64,000 bases of DNA from Hellea sp. (GTDB lineage: Bacteria > Pseudomonadota > Alphaproteobacteria > Caulobacterales > Maricaulaceae), in contig JABABK010000001.1 of assembly GCA_014238285.1 (NCBI GenBank), forward strand, positions 91,567 through 155,566, written 5' to 3'. Shown in pieces: positions 43,202 to 50,597 of the stretch. The translations under genes were made by a program, and so were the position numbers. The notes beneath the pieces are model-generated. The model did no database searches. It was not told the DNA's origin and saw only the letters and a list, made by a program, of their open reading frames with translations. How positions within the stretch are numbered: the first letter of the stretch is position 1; each line of letters begins with the position of its first letter.

Positions 43202-44380
43202 TCACCGCCGAACTTGCAATAACATTAAAAGCAAGGAACAGAATGCCAGACCGGCGGCCAAAAGTAATGCCAGGTCATAACTCTGTGATTGGTCGTAAAG
43301 AAAGCCGGCTGATAACGGGCCTACAAGCCCGGCGACCGCCCAAGCTGTAAATACTTGTCCATAGATAGCGGCGCCGGCCGTCATGCCAAAACGTTTGGAA
43401 ATATAAGCGGGATAGGCGGCAATTATGCCCCCATAGGTAAATCCGGTAAGCGCCATGCCTGCCAGAATAATGATAAGCTCGGACGTTGCCGCCAATGTCA
43501 TCAAAGCTATGACTGAAAGCGCTATTAATACGGACAAGGTCAGCCGTCCGTTAAATTTATCTATGGCGATCCCGCCTGATAGGCTGCCAAACATATTGGC
43601 TATGGCGATTATGATAGGCGCCGCGACGATCCAGGCCTGTTTAGCGCCAATGGCTTCGACGATAGCAGCGGCATGTCCAATGGTCATCAGCCCCGCGGTC
43701 ACCGCGCCGCAATAGATTAGCCATAGTTTAAAAACACTCCGGCGTAAATTGACTCTAGAATTGGCCCTAAAATCGGCCTTGGACTTGCTTGGAGCGTCAT
43801 TGGAGCTTGAATCATAAATGATGTTTGAGCGTCGGAGTAAAGCCGCGCTGAAACTGCAAAAGACTGCGTTGCAAATGGCGAGAAGCAGCATCGCCGCTTG
43901 CCATCCGTCAATGTTGACAGCCATCATCAGAAACGGCGGGAAGCTCGCGGCGCCGAGCGCATAGGCGGCTGTGATAAACCCCATTGCAAATCCGCTGCTT
44001 CTGGGAAAGGCGCGCGCGGCCAATTGCAACGAGTAGCCATAACCAAGGCCATTGGCCGCGCCAAATAACAGGCTGTAGCTAAGCCATACACCGATTTCAG
44101 ATGAACTTAGCGCGGCCATAGCGCATCCCAGCGATGCCAATATCCCGACTATCATGGCAAACCAAAATGGCGATATCCGCGCATAAAGCCTGTGTCCCAA
44201 TAACACAGCTGCGGCGAGCCAGACTAAAGCGAGCGAATAGGTCAGGCTGGAGGATTTGCGTGAAATAGAGAACGCCTGTTCCATAGGCTCTAAAAGAACC
44301 GAAAACGCATGAACAGAGCCAAGGGCCATGCACATAAGAGCTGTGCCAGCCAGTGTCAGTTTTGGGTGGATGTGGCGCAC
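43202..44380 (-). CDS. MFS transporter (OFA/oxalate-formate-like)
   Basis: About 392 residues with 12 predicted helices. The GTG start directly abuts the TAG of the enoyl-CoA hydratase gene. It has LTLAGTALMCMALGSVHAFSVLLEPME in helix 1 and GAANGLGYGYSLQLAARAFP in helix 4-5, both typical of the oxalate/formate antiporter (OFA) and monocarboxylate porter group. GLAFGGVIAAYP-like FTYGGIIAAYPAYIS confirms it. In an operon with an aryl-CoA ligase and a hydratase, it is probably the uptake system for the aromatic or monocarboxylic substrate (inference). Confidence 0.85.
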   Translation of the reverse strand: MRHIHPKLTLAGTALMCMALGSVHAFSVLLEPMEQAFSISRKSSSLTYSLALVWLAAAVLLGHRLYARISPFWFAMIVGILASLGCAMAALSSSEIGVWLSYSLLFGAANGLGYGYSLQLAARAFPRSSGFAMGFITAAYALGAASFPPFLMMAVNIDGWQAAMLLLAICNAVFCSFSAALLRRSNIIYDSSSNDAPSKSKADFRANSRVNLRRSVFKLWLIYCGAVTAGLMTIGHAAAIVEAIGAKQAWIVAAPIIIAIANMFGSLSGGIAIDKFNGRLTLSVLIALSVIALMTLAATSELIIILAGMALTGFTYGGIIAAYPAYISKRFGMTAGAAIYGQVFTAWAVAGLVGPLSAGFLYDQSQSYDLALLLAAGLAFCSLLLMLLQVRR

Positions 44381-45136
44381 CTATTTACGCCGGGATTCGA
44401 TAAAGTTTTTGAGGGCGGCCTGCGTCTCGTCCGAGCGGAAACAGTCGCTATCATAGGATTCTTCGAGTGTCAGGACAGACTGAAAATCGGCATCGGCGGC
44501 CATGTAAAAAGACCGCTTTATATTGCGCAGTCCCCGCTTGGGGAACTCGGCTATGCGCTCAGCCAGTTCGCGCACCGTCGATTCAAGCTGGTCGTCCTTG
44601 ACGACGCGGCTGACCAGACCGACACGTTTGGACTCTTCGGCATTCAGCTTGTCAGTTGTCAGGGCCATATCCATGGCCACGCTCAGTCCGACCATTTTTG
44701 TCAAAAGCCAGGTTAATCCGCCTGTCGGACTAAAACCCATATAGGCGTCGGGCAGTCCCAATTTGGCTGAGGCGCCAGCGATGCGTAGATCACACATCAA
44801 TGCCACTTCTAGGCCGCCGCCGAGCGCAAATCCGTTTATGGCGCAAAGGATCGGTTTATCCAGTGATAAGGCTTCGCGGGCCAGAGCCTGATAAAGCGAG
44901 GCGGCTTTAGCAAAATCCTCTTCGCTCATCTTATCCATGGCCTTGATATCGGCCCCAACACTAAAAGCGCGGCCCTTGCCGGTGAGCACAATCACCCGAA
45001 TGTCGGGATTGTATTTTGCCGTCCGGAATAGACCAAGCAACTCTTCCAGGTCGGGAATGTCAAAGGCGTTTAGAGCTTCCGGGCGATCAAATGTTCCCCA
45101 GAGAACCTTGTTTTGAATGGATGTATGTATTGGCAT
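44381..45136 (-). CDS. Enoyl-CoA hydratase/isomerase family protein
   Basis: Crotonase-fold enzyme of 251 residues. The oxyanion-hole segments FSVGADIKAM and AINGFALGGGLEVALMCDLRIA are present. The downstream LGLPDAYMGFSPTGGLTWLLTKMVGLS contains an ordinary catalytic-glutamate region that is less standard than in classical FadB (no ExxLG match), so hydratase versus isomerase or hydrolase activity is unclear. An AGAGGA box precedes the ATG. It follows the PaaK-like ligase by 14 bp and so belongs to the same operon. Confidence 0.88.
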   Translation of the reverse strand: MPIHTSIQNKVLWGTFDRPEALNAFDIPDLEELLGLFRTAKYNPDIRVIVLTGKGRAFSVGADIKAMDKMSEEDFAKAASLYQALAREALSLDKPILCAINGFALGGGLEVALMCDLRIAGASAKLGLPDAYMGFSPTGGLTWLLTKMVGLSVAMDMALTTDKLNAEESKRVGLVSRVVKDDQLESTVRELAERIAEFPKRGLRNIKRSFYMAADADFQSVLTLEESYDSDCFRSDETQAALKNFIESRRK

Positions 45137-45150
45137 GAAGTCCTCTTGAT

Positions 45151-46470
45151 TTAATAATTACGCAAAACGCGTTTTGTCTTGTGCTCAGAAGCTATACTAC
45201 CTTGCGCCGCTAATTCGACTTTTACGGTCAAGGCCGCTTTGCGTTTAACCAGATCTTCGGTCTGCTTGATCAACTCATTATATTGTGCCGAGTGGGTGGA
45301 ATGCGCCACTTCAGCGATCAGGCGCGGCGCATAGTCAAAAGGGGGCGCATAATCCAGGGCGACCTGATACTCACCTGTCAGTTTGGGCTGTAGGTCATAA
45401 AGAATATCTTGTATGGCTGTCGGAAAAATATTGACGCCTTTAACCACGAACATATCATCACTGCGGCCAAGGGTTTGAAACCGAAACCCTGTTCGCCCGC
45501 AGGCACAGGGGCTCGTCTGGACTTCGACAAAATCATGACTACGAAGTCGTAAAAGCGGTGAAGCCTCCCGTCTTATACTGGTATAGACCAGCTCGCCTTT
45601 TTCGCCGTCTTGCATTTTTTTGACAGCGCCAGTGTCAGGGTCCATTAACTCTGCAATCACATAGCCTTGCCCACAAAAATGCATACCGGATTGATGTTTA
45701 CATTCTGCGCTTTGGCACCCCAGTTCGGCCATGCCATAAAGATCGTGGCTCGACATGCCCCATGTGTTTTCGATTTTCTGCCGATAGCCAGGAACCTGTA
45801 ATCCGGCCTCACCTGAAAAGAACCCTTTCTTTATGTTCAAACTGGCCGGGGCAATGCCGGCGTCTTCGGCAATATTGGCGAGCCGCACCGCATAGGACGG
45901 CGTTGAGTAAAGACATTTCGGGCCGGGTAAGTCCGCAAACATCTCCAGGAGCGCTTGAGATTTCCCAATGCCGTATGCCAGCACAGAAGCGCCGAGATGC
46001 TCAAACGCCATATGATCCATCACCCCGCCAGCATAGACCGAGTAGTTGAAACAATTCAGCACCAGGTCGCCTGGGCGGCACCCAAGAGTCCATAGGGCTC
46101 GGGCGCCCATTTCATTATAGGCGTGAACATCTTGGCGGGTCCAGCCGATCCGCATGGGTTTGCCGCTCGTGCCGCCCGTGCCGACTAATCGAACGATGTT
46201 TTCAATCGGCGCGCATTGATGCCGACCAATTAAAGCGTTTTCGAGCTGAGCCTGAGCATAGTCCTTTTTATCCGTTAATGGCAGCTGTTCGAGAGCCTCG
46301 TGACAGGTAATGTCATTAGGATTTACATGAGCTTGATCCAGCATGTCGCGGTAGAAATCTGACTGACTATACAGATAAGATATTTGCTGCTTCAGCAGCG
46401 GCGCTTCAAACGCCCGCAAACCGTCTGCTGATAAAGTTTCCAGCTCTTCCTGCCAATAAAGTTTTTCCAT
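45151..46470 (-). CDS. Phenylacetate-CoA-ligase-like AMP-forming enzyme
   Basis: 439 residues of the PaaK family, which activates arylacetic and related acids to CoA thioesters with ATP. The adenylation motif VRLVGTGGTSGKPMRIGWTR is clear, followed by SVYAGGVMDHMAFEHLG, SHDLYGMAELG and the C-terminal GRSDDMFVVKGVNIFPT. No other phenylacetate genes (paaABCDE, paaZ) are present, so the acid may be another aromatic or unsaturated carboxylate. The first gene of an operon with an enoyl-CoA hydratase and MFS carrier, divergent from a LysR gene. Confidence 0.88.
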   Translation of the reverse strand: MEKLYWQEELETLSADGLRAFEAPLLKQQISYLYSQSDFYRDMLDQAHVNPNDITCHEALEQLPLTDKKDYAQAQLENALIGRHQCAPIENIVRLVGTGGTSGKPMRIGWTRQDVHAYNEMGARALWTLGCRPGDLVLNCFNYSVYAGGVMDHMAFEHLGASVLAYGIGKSQALLEMFADLPGPKCLYSTPSYAVRLANIAEDAGIAPASLNIKKGFFSGEAGLQVPGYRQKIENTWGMSSHDLYGMAELGCQSAECKHQSGMHFCGQGYVIAELMDPDTGAVKKMQDGEKGELVYTSIRREASPLLRLRSHDFVEVQTSPCACGRTGFRFQTLGRSDDMFVVKGVNIFPTAIQDILYDLQPKLTGEYQVALDYAPPFDYAPRLIAEVAHSTHSAQYNELIKQTEDLVKRKAALTVKVELAAQGSIASEHKTKRVLRNY

Positions 46471-46562
46471 GGATGATCTCTTTGATGTTTTTTAGAGTCT
46501 ATGTCCGCGAAATAATGATTTGTGTAGGTTGAAAAAAATCATGGATGGTATACGCTCAGCGT

Positions 46563-47465
46563 ATGGATAGCCTTAGCCGACAACTACCACCCCTTCAGGC
46601 CATGCTGGCGTTTGAGGCGGCTGCGCGCTATGGTAGCTTTACGGCCGCAGCGGCAGAACTTAATGTCAGCCAGCCCGCTATAAGCCGCCGGGTCAGGGCT
46701 CTGGAAGACGCGCTCGGGATCGCTTTGTTTATACGGGAACACCGCTCTGTCACATTGACGGCTGAAGGCGAAGTCTATTTCAAAGCAATCGGGTTAGCTT
46801 TTAACAACATTCTCGAAACCGGCCGCGCTATTTCACAAACCAAAATCTCTGACCGTGTTACCATTTATGCAAATTATGGTCTGGCATCCTATTGGCTTTT
46901 ACCGCGGCTGGTAAAGTTTCAAACCGATAACCCTGATGTGGATATTGTGTTAAAAACCGTCAGCAAAGAACGGCCTCTTTCCACGCGCAAGCCTGAAATT
47001 TCTATTCGTTTCGGAAGTGGTCAATGGGATGATGGGGACTCGCAATTATTGTTTCGAGAAACGGCGTTTCCGCTTTGTAGTCCGGGTTATCTGGAAGGGA
47101 AACCCGCGATTAATTCTGTTGAAGATTTAAAGCAGCACAAGCTATTGCAAATACAGACACACAACCACCCCTGGCTAAGCTGGACAAATTTTTTCAAGTC
47201 TTTTGACATTACCTATATCGGCAATAACGGGCCCGCCTATAATAATTATACCCTCGCCATTCAGGCAGCCTTGGCAGGTCAAGGCATGATTATTGGGTGG
47301 GAGCAAATAGCGGATGATTTTATCAATCGCGGGTGGCTGGTTCGGCCGATCAAAGAACAGATATCGACAGATTCTGGTTATTATATTGTGACAAATAGTG
47401 AAGTGCGATCATCCGCGAATTTGGAAAAAGTCGTGACGTGGCTGTATTCTTTACGCACTAAATGA
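46563..47465 (+). CDS. LysR/GcvA-type regulator of the ligase operon
   Basis: About 300 residues; LPPLQAMLAFEAAARYGSFTAAAAELNVSQPAISRRVRALEDALG is the GcvA/DSDC-type N-terminus. The effector domain carries YGLASYWLLPRLVKFQ and IRFGSGQWDDGDSQLLF. It is divergent from the PaaK-like gene and so is probably its activator. The start is uncertain: ATG at 46563 or 46545. A 15-bp palindrome ATACGCTCAGCGTAT at 46550-46564 overlaps the start and may be an autoregulatory site. Confidence 0.9.
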   Translation: MDSLSRQLPPLQAMLAFEAAARYGSFTAAAAELNVSQPAISRRVRALEDALGIALFIREHRSVTLTAEGEVYFKAIGLAFNNILETGRAISQTKISDRVTIYANYGLASYWLLPRLVKFQTDNPDVDIVLKTVSKERPLSTRKPEISIRFGSGQWDDGDSQLLFRETAFPLCSPGYLEGKPAINSVEDLKQHKLLQIQTHNHPWLSWTNFFKSFDITYIGNNGPAYNNYTLAIQAALAGQGMIIGWEQIADDFINRGWLVRPIKEQISTDSGYYIVTNSEVRSSANLEKVVTWLYSLRTK

Positions 47466-47520
47466 TTCCTATAAGTAAGTAAAAAGCAATTAGGGGTGTT
47501 TTTCTAAGCTACAAGCTACG

Positions 47521-48423
47521 TTAGCCATGAACTTCTCGAACAATATCTTGTATTTTGCTGCGGAGCCAAATGTTTGCCTTATCATGTTGAAGGTTTTTGT
47601 GCCATGACAGGAAGAAAGATTGATCATTTATCGGGATAGGAAGCTCTAAAATACGCAATTTGTAAATACGGGAAAAATACATAGCCGTGATACGGGGCGC
47701 TAGCGTTATATAATCTGTCTCCGCGGCTAACCGAATGCTGGAGCTTATTGAACAAGTGCGGCAGACAGTTTGAAAGTTAAAAGGCTGCCAAATGTCTACC
47801 TTTTCCGTGTTTGCAACAGCACAATCATCAATAGAAAGTGATATATGTCGTTCTGCGGTAAGTTGCTTTCGACTCAAATGATTCTGAATTCTAGGGTGAT
47901 CCCACCGTACCAACGCCACCAGATCTACAGGCATAAGCTGAGCGTTGACTATGTTGGGTTTGCGGGCTGGCAGTAGAAAAACAGCAGCATCGATCTCTCC
48001 TGTTTCTAACCCCAGCTCCACTTCAACAGATTGTGGGGGCCTCAAGTTAATAGATAAGTTCTTGGGTAAATTCGCAATTAGGGGTGGCACCAAAATCGGC
48101 TCAAGCGGGTCTGCAATAAGTAAGTTATAAGTTTTCACATCAGTTTCAGGGTTAAAGGACTGTATATCCTGAAATTCAGTTTGCAGTGTTGAAAGTACTT
48201 TTTGGACGGATTCAATCATTTCAATTGCGCGCGGGGTTGGCGCTACGCCATGTCCGCTTCTGTAAAAGAGTTGATCATTAAGGAGTTTACGTAGTCGGCG
48301 TAAGCGGTTTGAAAGCGTGGGTTGGTTAATGTCCAAAATATTTGAGGCACGAGAAATACTACGGGCGTCATAAATTGTATCAAAAGCGGTGAGAAGCTTA
48401 ATATCTATTTCTTCAATATTCAT
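47521..48423 (-). CDS. LysR family regulator (NodD/PcpR-like)
   Basis: 300 residues. The N-terminal LLTAFDTIYDARSISRASNILDINQPTLSNRLRRLRKLLNDQLF is a classical LysR winged helix with GHGVAPTPRAIEMIE following, like the NodD/LeuO/PcpR branch. The effector domain is complete (YNLLIADPLEPILVPPLIANLP, DAAVFLLPARKP). It lies divergently from the unrecognised gene at 48686, at the left border of the RiPP-like locus, so it may control that gene or the locus. Confidence 0.88.
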   Translation of the reverse strand: MNIEEIDIKLLTAFDTIYDARSISRASNILDINQPTLSNRLRRLRKLLNDQLFYRSGHGVAPTPRAIEMIESVQKVLSTLQTEFQDIQSFNPETDVKTYNLLIADPLEPILVPPLIANLPKNLSINLRPPQSVEVELGLETGEIDAAVFLLPARKPNIVNAQLMPVDLVALVRWDHPRIQNHLSRKQLTAERHISLSIDDCAVANTEKVDIWQPFNFQTVCRTCSISSSIRLAAETDYITLAPRITAMYFSRIYKLRILELPIPINDQSFFLSWHKNLQHDKANIWLRSKIQDIVREVHG

Positions 48424-48685
48424 AATATGAACATTGCTTATTATGGCATGCTATTAAAAGTAGCTAATACTTCTTGTGATTTTGGTTAACGTTGGACTAT
48501 CATCAATGAATAGGCCCAATTTCCTCAACTTCAGGCCATATCTTTATCACTTAAAAAAATAACACTCATTCAGCCCAGGTGATTTCTCTTACGGTGCGTC
48601 AGGTTTATCTTCAGCTTACTCAATAAAAGCCAAGCTTGAATTGAGTTTGTTGCGTCATATGACGCCTAATGTGAAAGGAAAACAA

Positions 48686-49552
48686 ATGCGTACCTCTGAA
48701 AATAAATCGACCCAGGATAATGCAATGATACCAATTCCTGCATTGGCCTTAACTTTCGGCGTACCTATAGCACGATTAGCCGCTAATCTTGTTGTTAAAG
48801 GGCTTGATTTAATCGATGGCCAAGGGATGAAAGTTCAAGCAGATGAAGTTGTGACGGATGCGGGCTTGCTGAAAGTTTATCAAGAGAACGGCAAGTATTT
48901 TTGTGCGAATACTAACAAACAAGATGTTCTTTGTACATTCCAACAGGGGGAAAATGTACAATACCCTAATGGCAATGTTAATTACAGAAATGAATCTCTA
49001 TCATTTTTAGTAGAGTCGTTAACAACAGAAGAAATTACCAACGAAATTCAAACCTATGGTGATGATGGGATATTCTTGAATAACTATCCTGAAACCGAAA
49101 CTCAGGCAAATGTCACGGCTTCAAAGCAAGCGGGGAGTGCACTTAGACGATGCTATTTTGGCGCAGTTAGTTTCGCAGGTGCGGTATTGGCTATTTCGGG
49201 TGGAGATATCGTTATTAATCGATTTTCTGATCCAAGCCGGCGTTGGTTTAATGTTCAAAGTTCTGTTAATATACGTAATTTTAAATTCAGGTTTGTCGAT
49301 GTTGCTGGAAATCAAGTCAGCGGTACAGCGCCGCTATTGAACTCTGCGCCAAAATCAGAGGACCCGGAACTTTACGAATATACCATTGACTTACCTTCAT
49401 GGGTAGATCCGAACGGCGCATTCAAGGACTTTCAAGTTTCCATTGATTTTACACCGGAGAATTTTGAGGCTTTAATGGCTAAATCCAAAAAAGAACTACA
49501 GCATTTACCTGTTCCTAAATTTGTTATGAATTATGCTGAAGGTTCTGCATAG
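48686..49552 (+). CDS. Unrecognised protein beside the RiPP locus, 288 aa
   Basis: I do not recognise this family. The start at 48686 follows AAAGGA; a TTG at 48641 lies in frame upstream. The chain has an N-terminal hydrophobic stretch (IPIPALALTFGVPIARLAANLVV), a polar middle with C-x-C-type sites (FCANTNKQDVLC), and a C-terminal sandwich-like region of beta-rich segments (FNVQSSVNIRNFKFRFVDVAGNQV, LYEYTIDLPSWVDP). It is convergent with the reductase gene at 49596. It could be a structural, binding or immunity protein; no evidence decides. Confidence 0.6.
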   Translation: MRTSENKSTQDNAMIPIPALALTFGVPIARLAANLVVKGLDLIDGQGMKVQADEVVTDAGLLKVYQENGKYFCANTNKQDVLCTFQQGENVQYPNGNVNYRNESLSFLVESLTTEEITNEIQTYGDDGIFLNNYPETETQANVTASKQAGSALRRCYFGAVSFAGAVLAISGGDIVINRFSDPSRRWFNVQSSVNIRNFKFRFVDVAGNQVSGTAPLLNSAPKSEDPELYEYTIDLPSWVDPNGAFKDFQVSIDFTPENFEALMAKSKKELQHLPVPKFVMNYAEGSA

Positions 49553-49595
49553 ACCACTGAGGTCCTGCAAGCTTGCTCTAGGGTCTAGTCAGGAT

Positions 49596-50597
49596 CTAAG
49601 ACGGAATATAAGAAATTGCGCCTGCCAAATCTAAACAGTGTCTCCATGTTTGGCTGACATTGAGTAAATGAGGCAAGCTTTGGTCTTCTGGGCAAATACC
49701 GGTTTCGGCATGTTTGATGAGACGATCTAAAGCCAGCCGATTTGCATCGCCGCGATGTTGGTTTAGAAAGCTCCCGATTGTTGGGGGGTCTTCTTCGGGA
49801 AAGATCGTAGATGCGGCTTGCTGCATACCGGACTGGCCCATAGCGCAGAGCGCCGCCATATCAGGCACCCAAATCGCGGGCGAGACGGTTTCAGCTAGGG
49901 TTAGATGTCCATGTTTAAACCCGATAACAATATGATGGTTGGCCAAGGCAGATGTTCCGTCATCCACTTGTGAGGTAAAGGTTTGGTATTGAATGGTCAC
50001 CAGGGTATTGCCGGCAAATCCTTGCAGGACCTTGAACGGCAGGGAAGGTGTGTCGGAGCTTTCACCCGTTGATAATTGTTTGAATGTTGACATGTCCAAG
50101 GGCCCAAGCGCGCGCCTTAAAATATCAAGACCCGAATAAAGTGTTCTCGGGTTTGTAATCATTGAGACGAAGATAGCCGGGCCCTGCGACTTGGCGGTAT
50201 GACAAGCTTGCAGGAAATGTTGGGTGTTTTTTTGATCGCTCCAATGACCATTGATATGAAAGGCCTTCCCAGCATTACTTGCCAGATCGTGCAATTCTTC
50301 GATATCATCTGGTTCCCAGGGGTGTTCCGCTAAAACGTCAAACCCTCGTGATAGCGCATCTTTAGCCAGCTGAATTCCGGCGTCTCCTGACACCGCAACG
50401 ATGACGATATCGGTTTGTTTTTCGGCTAGTTCGTCCAGTGATAAATGGTGAGGAACATTTGCAGCGCGCGCATATTGAATAGACCGAGCGCTTCCCCGTG
50501 ACAGGATTCCAGCTAACCGAATAGGGGCATCTGGCGATGTTAATATGGGTATATAGGTCGCGCCGTACCCGCTACCGCATAAAAGCGCATATCTCAT
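49596..50597 (-). CDS. Thiazolinyl imide reductase-like Gfo/Idh/MocA oxidoreductase
   Basis: 333 residues. The Rossmann motif is CGSGYGATY, and LAGILSRGSARSIQYARAANV plus DVLAEHPWEPDDIEELHDLA match the thiazolinyl imide reductases of siderophore pathways (Irp3/YbtU, PchG), including the EHP triplet in place of the EKP of ordinary Gfo/Idh enzymes. In Irp3 the histidine of this triplet is a proposed catalytic residue; the neighbouring tyrosine equivalent is not obvious here (INGHWSDQ). It would reduce a thiazoline C=N with NADPH. Its ATG overlaps the YcaO stop (ATGA), so it is translationally coupled to the cyclodehydratase. Confidence 0.82.
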   Translation of the reverse strand: MRYALLCGSGYGATYIPILTSPDAPIRLAGILSRGSARSIQYARAANVPHHLSLDELAEKQTDIVIVAVSGDAGIQLAKDALSRGFDVLAEHPWEPDDIEELHDLASNAGKAFHINGHWSDQKNTQHFLQACHTAKSQGPAIFVSMITNPRTLYSGLDILRRALGPLDMSTFKQLSTGESSDTPSLPFKVLQGFAGNTLVTIQYQTFTSQVDDGTSALANHHIVIGFKHGHLTLAETVSPAIWVPDMAALCAMGQSGMQQAASTIFPEEDPPTIGSFLNQHRGDANRLALDRLIKHAETGICPEDQSLPHLLNVSQTWRHCLDLAGAISYIPS

